From Massilia sp. Root351 (GTDB taxonomy: Bacteria; Pseudomonadota; Gammaproteobacteria; Burkholderiales; Burkholderiaceae_D), in assembly GCF_001425045.1 (NCBI RefSeq), contig NZ_LMDJ01000031.1, forward strand, positions 311,768 through 375,767: a DNA stretch of 64,000 nucleotides, in the 5' to 3' direction. Shown here in pieces: positions 34,273 through 47,091 of the stretch (its first letter is position 1; the number at the start of each line of letters is the position of its first letter). A program made the position numbers and the translations under genes. The notes under the pieces were generated by a model that saw only the letters and a list, made by a program, of their open reading frames with translations, ran no database searches and was not told the DNA's origin.

Positions 34273-34890
34273 TTAATGGTGCCCGGCGGCCGCGCCGCCG
34301 CTCAGGAGCGCGCCGATCGGGTCGATGTGCAGGGCCGCGAACAGCCCCAGCGCGATCCCGGCGCCGGCCACCGCGTACGCAGTGTACAGCAGCCAGCGGC
34401 GATGCGTCAGAAGGGTGATCGCCGCCAGCGAAATGGCGATCTGTTCGGCCGTGGTGGCCAGCGCCCACTGGTGGTGCTGGTGCAGCGCGGCATCGGACTT
34501 CTGGTTCCACTCCGCCGAAGAGGCTTCCCACTTCTCGGCGTCTTTCTTGATCACTTCCTTCTCGCTGCGGTAGCGCGCCACCTCGGCCTTGAACTGCTCC
34601 GGGTTCACATTGGGCAAGGTCATGGCCAGTTCGGCCAGGTTCTGCTTGTTGGACTTGGCCTGGTAGTAATTCCAGCTGTTGGCGGCCTGGGTCTTGTCGA
34701 TGGCGGCGTTATTCTTGTACAGGGCCGCTTCGTTCTGCGTGGCGCCGCCCTGGTAGCCGAACAGCGCGCCAAGCGTGGCCAGGATGGCAGTGGTAACGGC
34801 GATGTTGCCGGAGAATTTGTCGTTGCTGTGGGCGGCATGCTCCACAGCGTGGTCGTGCGGGCCGTGGACGTGAAAACCGTGTCCTGACAT
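34273..34890 (-). CDS. DUF4337-family membrane protein
   Basis: A 205-residue inner-membrane protein. A His/Asp-rich start (MSGHGFHVHGPHDH) leads to a membrane segment at about 28-47 (IAVTTAILATLGALFGYQ), a charged helical region rich in Asn, Lys and Glu (50-135), and two more membrane segments at about 142-160 and 167-187. The layout fits DUF4337, a family without known function. It is transcribed alone between the decarboxylase and folA. Confidence 0.85.
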   Translation of the reverse strand: MSGHGFHVHGPHDHAVEHAAHSNDKFSGNIAVTTAILATLGALFGYQGGATQNEAALYKNNAAIDKTQAANSWNYYQAKSNKQNLAELAMTLPNVNPEQFKAEVARYRSEKEVIKKDAEKWEASSAEWNQKSDAALHQHHQWALATTAEQIAISLAAITLLTHRRWLLYTAYAVAGAGIALGLFAALHIDPIGALLSGGAAAGHH

Positions 34891-34929
34891 TGATGGTTCC
34901 TTTGTTGCTTGTTGATGAACAGGTAGTGC

Positions 34930-35421
34930 CTACCGCGGCCTGCGGCGCAAGGTGACGAATGCGTAGCGCAGGCCGCTGGCGGCGGTGTACTGCTGGCGCT
35001 CCATTTCCTCCCATTCTGCACCCAGCGGCGGGAAATGGGCGTCGCATTGGAAAGCCTGGCCGATTTCGGTCTGGATGACCTGGTCCGCCAGGCCTGCGGC
35101 CAGCGCCTCGGCGTAGATCTGGGCGCCGCCGATGATGAAGGCTTCGGCCGCGTCCTGCACCAGCGCGCGCGCCTGTTGCAGCGACTGCGCCGTCTCGACG
35201 CCGTCGGCGCGCCATTCGGCGCTGCGGGTGACCACGATGTTGCGGCGGTTGGGCAGCGGGCGGCCGATGGACTGGTAGGTTTTGCGGCCCATGATGACGG
35301 GGTGGCCGGTGGTCAGGCGCTTGAAGTGGGCCATGTCTTCCGGCAGTTTCCACGGCAGCGTGTTGTTGATGCCGATGCCGCGCTGGGCGTCGGTGGCGAC
35401 GATGATGGTGAGCAGTGTCAT
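34930..35421 (-). CDS. folA: Dihydrofolate reductase
   Basis: A 163-residue enzyme reducing dihydrofolate to tetrahydrofolate with NADPH. The start at 35421 (MTLLTIIVATDAQRGIG) fits the family; a longer upstream reading does not. Visible motifs are GINNTLPWKLPEDMAHFK with the catalytic Asp/Glu region, TTGHPVIMGRKTYQSIGRPLPNR (read in two parts, NADPH and folate sites) and the FIIGGAQIYAEAL loop. The length is standard. In many betaproteobacteria folA follows thyA; here thyA is not adjacent. Confidence 0.95.
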   Translation of the reverse strand: MTLLTIIVATDAQRGIGINNTLPWKLPEDMAHFKRLTTGHPVIMGRKTYQSIGRPLPNRRNIVVTRSAEWRADGVETAQSLQQARALVQDAAEAFIIGGAQIYAEALAAGLADQVIQTEIGQAFQCDAHFPPLGAEWEEMERQQYTAASGLRYAFVTLRRRPR

Positions 35422-35585
35422 GTGGCCTTGCAGGGCAGTGGGTGCTAGGCCCGACATTATAGCTGGCGGCCGCCGGGGCGTCTTCTTGCCGCGCGCCATT
35501 GAAATGGTAGTGGTGTAATTGGCGGGTTTGCCTTTTAATCAATGGCCGGACGCCGGTCCGCCGGATTTACCTTTCAGGAGGCATG

Positions 35586-36368
35586 ATGAGCACATCGAAA
35601 TGGACAGGGGCACTGTTTCTGGCGGCGGGCATGGCGCTGCCTGGCCCCGTGCATGCGGTATCCGCACGCGCCAGCGTGACAGGATTTGGCATACAGCTGA
35701 TCGACTTGAACCCCACGGACGGCATCGCGCCGGCCTTGCGCATGGACGGCATTACCGTCGGCGCCTACATCAGTGCCTTTGGTCCCGCCGGACCGGATAG
35801 CGTCCAGGTGGAGGAGTATGGCTCGGTGCAGCGCGAATATTCATTTGGCAGCGCTTTCAGTTCCGCCGCGCCGGATACCTTCCTCAGCGAGATTTTGTTG
35901 GTGGGGCGCGGCTTCTATAACTCGGCGCACAGCAACCAGTTTGTTCTGGAGTTCGAGCTGACGCCTGACACGGCGGCGATATTCAGCGCCGGCCTGGCCA
36001 TCAGCACGGACGGCGAGTATGGCTACGCCAGCTACGCCGATGCGTTCATGGGCGCGTACATCGATGGGACGGGGAACGTGGGCGGGAGTATCGATACGGA
36101 CAATCTGAGCGGCGACGAGAGCCGCAGCGATACGGTCCGTTTCGAAGTACGCGCAGGCAGCCAGGCGCTGAAGGGGGGCTTCCTGAACGTGGGCACCTAC
36201 GTCTATGCCAACGCCCTTCCGGTTCCCGAACCCGTTACCTGGACCATGCTGGCCGCGGGGCTGGGCGTTGTTGGCGCCGCGTTCCGCCGGCAAGGGCGCA
36301 CGCCATGCTTTGCGCATTATCAAACACCGTATTTAATTGACGGGATTTTTCATTCCTCCGCTGATTAA
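35586..36368 (+). CDS. PEP-CTERM sorting domain-containing protein, copy 1 of tandem pair
   Basis: A 260-residue exported protein. The second of two adjacent ATGs (35586) is better spaced from AGGAGG (35576-35581). A signal peptide ends near PVHAVSA, followed by the block VTGFGIQLIDLNPTDGIAPA, shared with the next gene. The sorting signal is VPEPVTWTMLAAGLGVVGAAFRR near residues 214-238. Unusually about 22 residues follow the basic cluster (QGRTPCFAHY and on), whereas most PEP-CTERM proteins end there; the original stop may have been lost. Exosortase cleavage would remove the extension. Confidence 0.85.
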   Translation: MSTSKWTGALFLAAGMALPGPVHAVSARASVTGFGIQLIDLNPTDGIAPALRMDGITVGAYISAFGPAGPDSVQVEEYGSVQREYSFGSAFSSAAPDTFLSEILLVGRGFYNSAHSNQFVLEFELTPDTAAIFSAGLAISTDGEYGYASYADAFMGAYIDGTGNVGGSIDTDNLSGDESRSDTVRFEVRAGSQALKGGFLNVGTYVYANALPVPEPVTWTMLAAGLGVVGAAFRRQGRTPCFAHYQTPYLIDGIFHSSAD

Positions 36369-36426
36369 ATGGATGAGCACCGTCTTGCATTTTGCCTGGG
36401 CGGGCCAATCATTTTCCGGAGGAATT

Positions 36427-37164
36427 ATGTTTAATAGAAACTCAGTATTGGCGGCGCTGTTCTGCGCGCTGGCCATGGGGAATGTTTTCGCGTCCTCGGC
36501 CCGTGCCGACATTACGGGATTCAAGATCGAATTAATCGATATGGATGCGTCGGACGGCATTGCGCCGGCGATCGCCTTTCCTTATGACCCATGGGTGCAG
36601 GCATTTATCGGTATTTACAACCGCAGCGACTATTACGAGGAATACAGCGGTTATTACGGCACGCTGCATGGCGCAAACGGGACGGGCATCGCCATCACCG
36701 CCGTCTTGCCCGACAGCGGCAGCAGCAGGGTGCAGGCATTTACCGCCGATTCGCTGGCCTACAGCAGCGGCAGCCAGACCATGCCGTTTGTGCTCACGCC
36801 CAATACCCTGGCGCTGTTCGGTGTGGAATTCGCGGTGGGCATGGACCGCGAAGCCGGCGATACGACCTACGCCATCGCCAGCCTGGAAGCGGATCTGATG
36901 GGAGAACAGCGCTTCAGCGGACGCCTGCGGACGGGCGACGGCCTGCATGAGGACGCGAGCCGCCTGTTCTATGGTGAACTGCTTAGCGGCGCCGGCGAGG
37001 GAGAGGGATCGTTCAGGCTGGATACCGTGGCCTCTGCCCTGAACGCGGTGGCGCCCGTGCCGGAGCCTGGCAGCTGGACCATGCTGACGGCGGGGTTGGC
37101 CGCGCTTGGCGGCGCACAGTGGTGCCGCCGGCGCGCACGGGAATGTGAGAAAAATCAACCATGA
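36427..37164 (+). CDS. PEP-CTERM sorting domain-containing protein, copy 2 of tandem pair
   Basis: A 245-residue exported protein with GGAGG 6 bases before ATG 36427. The signal peptide ends near ASSARA. The block ITGFKIELIDMDASDGIAPA directly after it matches the same position in the previous gene, so the two are paralogues in tandem, separated by 58 bases. The C-terminus has VPEPGSWTMLTAGLAALGG followed by RRRAR, a standard sorting signal. The middle is Tyr- and Ser-rich. The role of the pair is unknown; PEP-CTERM proteins are linked to exopolysaccharide and flocs. Confidence 0.88.
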   Translation: MFNRNSVLAALFCALAMGNVFASSARADITGFKIELIDMDASDGIAPAIAFPYDPWVQAFIGIYNRSDYYEEYSGYYGTLHGANGTGIAITAVLPDSGSSRVQAFTADSLAYSSGSQTMPFVLTPNTLALFGVEFAVGMDREAGDTTYAIASLEADLMGEQRFSGRLRTGDGLHEDASRLFYGELLSGAGEGEGSFRLDTVASALNAVAPVPEPGSWTMLTAGLAALGGAQWCRRRARECEKNQP

Positions 37165-37508
37165 CGCATTTTCATTTTTTTGAATTGGGAATATTGTCCA
37201 AGACGGGAATTGAATATCGCGCGACTATTCATTTGGCGCCCACGCCTGCATCGGCAAGATTGTCAGCGGGGCCAGTCTTTTATCAGGCGGGCAAATTAAA
37301 TTAAAGTTTGATCAACGAACGTTGCGTAATTGCATCAAGGAAATAAGTTTGTTCAGGACGGTGCCCGGGATATTCCCCTGGGCGTGAGGATTGGAGAGAA
37401 TTACCCTCGTCTTTTTCCCGTATTGTGACATCCAGCGGTAGCCGGCTTCCCACTTGGGCAAGCGAAAACCGAATGAATTGTTAAATGGATGTCATGGAGG
37501 AGACGGCA
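37165..37508. other. Intergenic region upstream of the carA homologue
   Basis: About 340 bases with no credible gene. The first part is AT-rich. GCCCGGGA (about 37363-37370) can pair with TCCCCTGGGC (37374-37383) with one unpaired base, a possible leader hairpin. AACGTTGCGTAATTG-type short repeats lie near 37317-37334. The carA ribosome-binding site GGAGGAG is at 37496-37502. I see no strong sigma-70 or sigma-54 promoter. Confidence 0.4.
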
Positions 37509-38670
37509 ATGAAACATCCACTCAAGCATGCCTTGGGCGAAGTAGAACACGCGGTTCTGGCGCTTGCCGACGGAACTTTATTTCAAGGCGTTGCAATCGG
37601 CGCCGCAGGTCACACCAGCGGCGAAGTGGTGTTCAATACCGCGATGACGGGTTACCAGGAGATCCTGAGCGACCCCAGCTATAGCCGCCAGATCGTTACC
37701 CTGACCTATCCCCATATCGGCAACACCGGCGTGAACGGCGAGGATGGCGAATCGCCGCGCATCCACGCCGCCGGCCTGGTGATCAAGGATTTGCCGCTGC
37801 TGGCGTCCAACTTCCGTTCCTCGCAAAGCCTGTCCGAGTGGCTGCGCGTGCAGAACATCGTGGCCATCGCCGGCATCGACACGCGCAGGCTGACCCGCAT
37901 CCTGCGCGAGGGCGGCGCCCAGAACGGCGCCATCGTCACCGGGCATGCGGAGGGCCAGCTGGCCGACCAGGCCATGGCGCTGGCGCGCGCCTTCCCGGGC
38001 TTGTCCGGCATGGACCTGGCACGCACCGTCAGCACCGACAGCGCCTACGAATGGCACGCGACCGAGTGGCGCCTGGGCAGAGGCTACGGCCGGGTGGACA
38101 ATCCGCGCTTCCATGTGGTGGCGTACGACTATGGCGTCAAGACCAATATCCTGCGCATGCTGTCCGAGCGCGGCTGCCGCGTCACCGTGCTGCCGGCCGA
38201 GGCGGGCGCGCAGGCCGCGCTGGCGCTGAACCCGGACGGCATCTTCCTGTCCAACGGGCCCGGCGACCCGCAGCCCTGCGGCTACGCGATCGAGGCGGCG
38301 CGCGAGCTGATCGAGCGCGGTATCCCCACCTTCGGCATCTGCCTGGGGCATCAGATCATGGCGCTCGCCTCGGGCGCGCGCACCCTGAAGATGAAGTTCG
38401 GCCACCACGGCGCCAACCACCCGGTGCAGGACCTGGCCACCGGCAAGGTGATGATCACATCCCAGAACCATGGCTTCGCGGTGGACCCGGAGTCCCTGCC
38501 CGAGAATTGCCGCATTACCCATATCTCGCTGTTCGACGGCTCGCTGCAAGGCTTCATGCGTACCGACCGGCCGGCATTCTGCTTCCAGGGACACCCGGAA
38601 GCCTCGCCCGGTCCACACGACCTGGCGCCCTTATTCGACCGTTTCGTCAATCTGATGGGAGGCCAGCAGC

Positions 38671-38678
<8 letters not shown>
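37509..38678 (+). CDS. carA: Carbamoyl-phosphate synthase small subunit (glutaminase) homologue
   Basis: A 389-residue glutamine amidotransferase subunit. It starts at ATG 37509 after GGAGGAGACGGCA. The N-terminal domain has EVVFNTAMTGYQEILSDPSYSRQIVTL-type family sequence (read in parts), and the class I amidotransferase triad is complete: C278 in GICLGHQ, H362 and E364 in GHPEASPGPHD. It therefore should release ammonia for the partner CarB, with which it overlaps by 8 bases. The neighbourhood (chemoreceptor, no greA) and the odd CarB suggest a second copy beside the housekeeping carAB, but the rest of the genome is not visible. Confidence 0.9.
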
Positions 38679-42540
<3,862 letters not shown>

Positions 42541-42554
42541 GCAAGGAGTATCAC

Positions 42555-44312
42555 ATGTTGGCTAATATGAAGATCAAGAACCTGGTCGTAATCGCGCTGG
42601 CCATTCTGATTTCACTGATCATGGCGATCGGCGCGATGGGTATCTACAGCGCCAATCGCTCGGTCAACCTGCTCAAGGACGTCACCCTGAGCGATCAGGC
42701 CAACGCCAACGAGCGCAACGCCATACGGCTGGATATGGAAACCAGCCGCAGCCAGATCCTGCAGGCGCTGCAGCACAACACCGCATTCGAATGGTCCAAG
42801 CTGCACGACCATGCGCTCACCGTCCACTGGGGCATCATCGACGATGCCTCGGCGCGCGTGGCCAGGCGCTGGGAGCACTACCTGGGCAGCATCAAGTCCG
42901 AGGAAGAGAAAAAGCTGGCGCAGGACTGGTACGAGAAAAGCGCGGGCCTGGGGCTGGAGCACATCAGGGCAGCCGCCACGGCGATCCGGGCCGACAAGTG
43001 GGATGACGCGGAGATGGTGCTGATCAAGAAGATCAACCCGTCTTACCGTGTCGGCGACGTGGCGCTGAAAGCGCTGGCCGAGTACAGCGACCAGCGCGGC
43101 AAGGTCAACGACGTGGCGGTGCAGGCGGGCCTGGACAGCGCGCGCACCACCACCATCGTGGTGCTGGTGGCGGGCGTGGCGTTGTCGGCGTTTGTCGGCA
43201 TGCTGCTGGTGAAAGCCATTTCGGCACCGCTGCAGCAAGCCATGGATATCGCTATCCAGGTGGCCGACGGCGACCTGACCGGGCAGGTGGAACAGCGCAG
43301 CACCAGCGAGATTGGCTTGCTGCTGACGGCACTGGACAAGATGAAGACCAACCTGGCGGCCATCGTGGCAGAGGTGCGCGGCAGCACCGACACCATCTCC
43401 AGCGCCTCCGGCCAGATCGCCGCCGGCAATATGGACTTGTCGGACCGCACCGGCCAGCAAGCCGGTTCGCTGGAGGAAACCGCGTCGTCAATGGAGGAAC
43501 TCACCGGCACCGTCAAGCAGAACGCGGAAAATTCTCGCCAGGCCAATTTGCTGGCGCAGTCGGCCTCGGAAGTGGCCATCAAGGGCGGCGTGGTGGTGTC
43601 GCAAGTGGTGGACACCATGGGCTCGATCAACGATTCGTCCAAGAAGATCGTCGACATTATCGGCGTCATCGACGGCATCGCCTTCCAGACCAACATCCTT
43701 GCATTGAATGCTGCGGTTGAAGCGGCGCGGGCGGGCGAGCAGGGCAGGGGCTTCGCGGTGGTGGCCTCCGAAGTGCGCAACCTGGCGCAACGTTCGGCGG
43801 CGGCGGCCAAGGAGATCAAGGCCCTGATCGACGATTCGGTGGACAAGGTGGGCAGCGGCGCCAAGCTGGTGGACCAGGCCGGCGCCACGATGCAGGAGAT
43901 CGTGACCAGCATCCAGCGCGTGACCAGCATCATGAGCGAGATCACGCAGGCCAGCCAGGAGCAGACCATGGGACTGGACCAGATCCATGCCGCCATCACG
44001 CAGATGGATGGCTTGACGCAGCAAAACGTGGCGCTGGTTGAGGAGGCAGCAGCCGCAGCCGATTCCCTGAACGAGCGTGCCCAGGGCCTGACCCGCGTGG
44101 TCAGCGTGTTCAAGCTCGATGGCAGGCAGGCCGTTGCTTTTGCCCCTGCGGCTGGTTCGGTTCCCACCGCCAAGGTGCGCCCGCTGCCGGTCGCCAAGCC
44201 CGCCGCGCCGGTGCGCAAGCTGGCTGGCGGGCCGGTATCCAGGCCCGCCGCCAAGGCAATGCCGAAGCCGCGCGTCGCCAACGGCGCCGAAAGCGACTGG
44301 GAAGAGTTCTGA
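42555..44312 (+). CDS. Methyl-accepting chemotaxis protein with C-terminal tether
   Basis: A 585-residue chemoreceptor starting at ATG 42555 after AAGGAG, 14 bases past the carB homologue. Membrane segments at about 9-30 and 195-216 enclose a helical-bundle ligand domain; HAMP follows (217-270), then the signalling domain with the hairpin tip GIAFQTNILALNAAVEAARAGEQG (read in two parts) near 375-400. A proline/alanine linker ends in DWEEF, the W-x-x-F pentapeptide that tethers CheR/CheB. The signal sensed is unknown. Close spacing suggests cotranscription with carAB. Confidence 0.93.
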   Translation: MLANMKIKNLVVIALAILISLIMAIGAMGIYSANRSVNLLKDVTLSDQANANERNAIRLDMETSRSQILQALQHNTAFEWSKLHDHALTVHWGIIDDASARVARRWEHYLGSIKSEEEKKLAQDWYEKSAGLGLEHIRAAATAIRADKWDDAEMVLIKKINPSYRVGDVALKALAEYSDQRGKVNDVAVQAGLDSARTTTIVVLVAGVALSAFVGMLLVKAISAPLQQAMDIAIQVADGDLTGQVEQRSTSEIGLLLTALDKMKTNLAAIVAEVRGSTDTISSASGQIAAGNMDLSDRTGQQAGSLEETASSMEELTGTVKQNAENSRQANLLAQSASEVAIKGGVVVSQVVDTMGSINDSSKKIVDIIGVIDGIAFQTNILALNAAVEAARAGEQGRGFAVVASEVRNLAQRSAAAAKEIKALIDDSVDKVGSGAKLVDQAGATMQEIVTSIQRVTSIMSEITQASQEQTMGLDQIHAAITQMDGLTQQNVALVEEAAAAADSLNERAQGLTRVVSVFKLDGRQAVAFAPAAGSVPTAKVRPLPVAKPAAPVRKLAGGPVSRPAAKAMPKPRVANGAESDWEEF

Positions 44313-44320
44313 CGCCCGGC

Positions 44321-45400
44321 TCAGAACTTGTGCGTAATGCCCACGCCGAAGCCTGACGGGTCCTGCCCGGCAGCCAAGCCCGGTACCGGGTTGGCGGACA
44401 GGTTGTACATGGCGCGGGCTTCGTTGCGCGTGCGGGTGTAGGCCGCCCAAAGCTCGCTGCGCCTGGACAAGGCATAGCCATAGCCTGCGGTGTACTGCGC
44501 CGCGCCCGTCCCCGGCCCTGGCTTGCCGGCGCCACCCACGCCCGTGGTGGCGTTGCCCTTGGTGTCCAGCGCGCGGGTCAGCGAGGCGCGCCAGATGTGC
44601 GGGCCGCTGTTGTGCGTGGCGGCCAGTTGCCAGGCGTTGCGGCTCAGGTGCTGGCCCGGCGCCGGCGCGTAGCGCAGCCGTTCGAAGGCGGCGCGCAGGC
44701 GGGTGCCGCCCAGACTGTAGGCCAGGCCCAGCTTGTGGCCGATGTCCTTGCCCTTGGTGGCGAAGTAGTCGCGGTGGCGTTCCACGCCATAGGCCAGGTA
44801 GAGTTTCTCATCCTCATACGTCACCAGGGCGGCCTCCATGCCGGGATTGGCGGCGCCATTCTTTTCTTCGCGCGCGCTGGCCGCCACGCGCGCATTCCAG
44901 CCCCTGTAGGACGGCGTCGAATACTGCACCAGGTTCTTCTGGCGGCGGTCGAACGAGGCCGGCACCACGGCGTTGGCCGCCGTGGCAAAGCCATTCCCCA
45001 TGATGGCGTTGGAGGCGAAGATACCCGCTGCAAAAGGGTCTATCGCATACACCGACGCATAGCGGTAGGGGGATTCCCATATCCCCAGCAGCACCTGGCC
45101 GAAGCTGCCGCGCAGGCCGACGGCGGTGTTGCGCGTGAAGTCCCCGCCGCCGCCGGTATCGACCGCCACCGGCATTTCTATCTGGAAGAAGCCTTGCAGA
45201 CCGCCGCCCAGGTCTTCCGTACCACGGAAACCGAGCACCGACAAGTCGTTCGATACCCGCTGCTGGCGGGCGCCGCCCGCAGCCACGCTCTCCACGTTGA
45301 CTTTCAGGAAGCCGTAGATGCGCATGTTGTCCGCTGCGCGTGCGCCGCAGCTTGCGAATGCCGTTGCGCCTGCCAGCGCCGCGATGGCCCATCTCGTCAT
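44321..45400 (-). CDS. Gram-negative porin, Neisseria/Bordetella type
   Basis: A 359-residue outer-membrane beta-barrel. I start it at 45400 (MTRWAIAALAG) because GGAGG is well spaced there. The signal peptide is cleaved near CGARAADN; the barrel has GFLKVNVESV, LSVLGFRGTEDLGGGLQGFFQIE and GYGYALSRRSELWAAYT, and it ends with phenylalanine (GVGITHKF), as required for barrel assembly. It diverges from the catabolic cluster over an operator region with TGTATACATATAA repeats, so it probably admits that cluster's substrate. Confidence 0.9.
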   Translation of the reverse strand: MTRWAIAALAGATAFASCGARAADNMRIYGFLKVNVESVAAGGARQQRVSNDLSVLGFRGTEDLGGGLQGFFQIEMPVAVDTGGGGDFTRNTAVGLRGSFGQVLLGIWESPYRYASVYAIDPFAAGIFASNAIMGNGFATAANAVVPASFDRRQKNLVQYSTPSYRGWNARVAASAREEKNGAANPGMEAALVTYEDEKLYLAYGVERHRDYFATKGKDIGHKLGLAYSLGGTRLRAAFERLRYAPAPGQHLSRNAWQLAATHNSGPHIWRASLTRALDTKGNATTGVGGAGKPGPGTGAAQYTAGYGYALSRRSELWAAYTRTRNEARAMYNLSANPVPGLAAGQDPSGFGVGITHKF

Positions 45401-45452
45401 GTTGTCCTCCATTGATGTTGGTGACCGCGATCATAGACGCTTGCTTTTCATC

Positions 45453-45495
45453 TGTATACATATAAGTGTCCATGTATTTAAATGTATACATATAA
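45453..45495. promoter_or_regulatory. Paired TGTATACATATAA operator candidates between porin and catabolic genes
   Basis: TGTATACATATAA occurs twice as an exact direct repeat at 45453-45465 and 45483-45495, starts 30 bases apart (about three helical turns), each containing the palindrome TGTATACA. They lie in the divergent region of the porin and VOC genes. Another TGTATAC is at 47041, before the FAH-family gene. GntR/FCD regulators bind sites of this GTATAC type, and one is encoded at 55331. Confidence 0.6.
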
Positions 45496-45547
45496 ATTTC
45501 ACCTCGTTAGAATGGAGCGGCAGATCAACCACAACACTGGAGAAACC

Positions 45548-46039
45548 ATGAGCACCAAGCTGCGCCACATCGCCATTTCCGTTCCCGATCCATGGAAGAC
45601 GGCCGAGTTTTACATCAACGCTTTCGGCTTCCGCAAGGTGGGCGAAACCGATTCCTCGCTTGCGCGCGGGGTGTACCTGAGCGACGGCGTGATGTCGATC
45701 GCGCTGCTGAACTACAAGACCGACGAGGCGGCGGGGGAGCGCGGCCGCGACTTCGTGGGCCTGCACCACATCGGCATGTGGGTCGACGAAATCGGCGCCG
45801 CGCGCGCCAGCGCGGAGGCAGCCGGCGGCACCTACTACATGGGCGAAGTGCCGGTGAAGGGCAATATCTTCTATGAAGTGAAATACCGCGATCCGAACGG
45901 CGTGATCGTCGACCTGACCGACCATGGCTGGGGCGGCGCTGTGAAGGACGTGGGCGCCGACGCGAGCAGTGCCGGCCCCGCGTTGCGCAATCCGGACCTG
46001 GTTGCGGACCGCGCCGGGATCGTTGGCGGCGCTACGTAA
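45548..46039 (+). CDS. VOC/glyoxalase-family protein
   Basis: A 163-residue protein of the vicinal-oxygen-chelate fold, starting MSTKLRHIAISVPDPWKTAEFY. Two beta-alpha-beta-beta-beta modules are visible, with histidines in LRHIAI and LHHIGMWV and a C-terminal DPNGVIVDLTDHG giving a plausible metal site. It could be an isomerase, lyase or ring-opening dioxygenase. First gene of the plus-strand catabolic cluster, convergent with the 2-hydroxyacid dehydrogenase gene that follows. Confidence 0.85.
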   Translation: MSTKLRHIAISVPDPWKTAEFYINAFGFRKVGETDSSLARGVYLSDGVMSIALLNYKTDEAAGERGRDFVGLHHIGMWVDEIGAARASAEAAGGTYYMGEVPVKGNIFYEVKYRDPNGVIVDLTDHGWGGAVKDVGADASSAGPALRNPDLVADRAGIVGGAT

Positions 46040-46994
46040 GCGCGTGCCGCAAGGCGCCGCCGGCGAAGTGTGCGGCGAGGTTGGCCAGCAGGACTTCATG
46101 CTGCGCCAGCTGCGCTTCCGGCGAGCGGCCCGAGATGTGCGGCGTCAGGATCAGCGTATCCAGCAGGGCTGCTCCCGGCGGCAGTGCCGGTTCGTTCTCG
46201 ATCACGTCCAGCGCCGCGCCGGCGATGGTTCGCCGCTCGAGCGCCTGCATCAGCGCCGCGGTATCCACCACGCTCCCGCGCGCGATATTGACCAGGAAGC
46301 CCTGCGGCCCAAGCGCTTCCAGAACGTTGGCATTCACCAGGTGCCGCGTGGCGGCGCCGCCGGGGCAGGCCAGCACCAGGTAATCGCTCGCGCGCGCCAG
46401 TTCCAGCACGCTGGCCACGTGCCGGTAAGGCAGCTGCGGCCTGGCGCTGCGCGTGGTGTAGGCGATCTCCATGTCGAATGCCGCTGCCCGCCGCGCAATC
46501 AGCGCGCCGATATTCCCCATGCCGACAATGCCCAGCCGCTTGCCGTGCACGGCGGGCCGCGCCATGCGGTGCGCCAGCCAATGGCCTTCCTTCACGGCCC
46601 GGTCCAGGCCCGGAAGGCCGCGCGCGCTGGCGAGCATCAGCGCCAGCGCATGGTCCGCCACGGTGGCGTTGTTCACGCCCGGCGCATGCGTCACCGCGAT
46701 CCCGCGCGCATCGGCTGCCGCCAGGTTGATGTTCTCGTAGCCGGCGCCGTAGCTGCACACCAGCCGCAGCGCCGGCAGCGCGTCCATCTGCGCCGCCGAC
46801 AGGCCCGTGCTGCCGTTGGTGATGACCACGCGCACGCCCGCCAGTTGCGCGGCAGTGTCGCGCGCCAGCCGCTCCAGCGCGGCCGCTTCCGGCAACACGG
46901 CCATGGGCCAGCAGCTCTGTATTTGTTCCACAAACGGCGCCGCCATGCTGATCAGCAGGAGCACCTGCGGCTTCATCGCCAAGTCCATTTTCAT
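46032..46994 (-). CDS. D-isomer 2-hydroxyacid dehydrogenase
   Basis: A 320-residue NAD(P)-dependent enzyme of the glyoxylate/hydroxypyruvate reductase type. The Rossmann motif is GIVGMGNIGALIARR; the catalytic Arg is in VNIARGSVVD, the Glu in ALDVIENEP and the His in LTPHISGRS. GGGGG precedes the start closely; the second ATG (46988, MDLAMKPQ) may be the true start. It overlaps the 3' end of the VOC gene by 8 bases on the opposite strand. A reductive step on a 2-keto acid from ring cleavage is plausible. Confidence 0.88.
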   Translation of the reverse strand: MKMDLAMKPQVLLLISMAAPFVEQIQSCWPMAVLPEAAALERLARDTAAQLAGVRVVITNGSTGLSAAQMDALPALRLVCSYGAGYENINLAAADARGIAVTHAPGVNNATVADHALALMLASARGLPGLDRAVKEGHWLAHRMARPAVHGKRLGIVGMGNIGALIARRAAAFDMEIAYTTRSARPQLPYRHVASVLELARASDYLVLACPGGAATRHLVNANVLEALGPQGFLVNIARGSVVDTAALMQALERRTIAGAALDVIENEPALPPGAALLDTLILTPHISGRSPEAQLAQHEVLLANLAAHFAGGALRHALT

Positions 46995-47040
46995 CCCCCA
47001 TGTTTTAAGTGAGGAAAATTTTCACACATTTAACTTGCTA

Positions 47041-47048
47041 TGTATACG
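47041..47048. promoter_or_regulatory. Third GTATAC-type site upstream of the FAH-family gene
   Basis: TGTATACG repeats the core of the two operator candidates at 45453 and 45483 and lies 51 bases before the start codon at 47092, also upstream of the divergent dehydrogenase gene. A shared site at both promoters would place both transcripts under one regulator. Confidence 0.4.
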
Positions 47049-47091
47049 GATAGATATTATCGTATTCCTATCAACAACAAGGAGGCAGACA

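Noticed and set aside
34153..34887. Plus-strand open frame opposite the DUF4337 gene
   Set aside because: It lacks a ribosome-binding site and motifs, and the minus-strand gene has clear membrane segments and a recognised family.
35518..35531. TTGGCGGGTTTGCC as a sigma-54 promoter for the first tandem PEP-CTERM gene
   Set aside because: TGGC and TTGC are present but only 4 bases apart instead of 7, so the GG-to-GC distance is wrong.
36370..36389. GAGCACCGTCTTGCA as a sigma-54 promoter for the second PEP-CTERM gene
   Set aside because: The -24 half fits only when shifted by one base relative to the -12 half, and the GG is broken.
37363..37383. Hairpin before carA as an attenuator
   Set aside because: The stem is short and interrupted, there is no T-run and no leader peptide; kept only as a remark in the intergenic entry.
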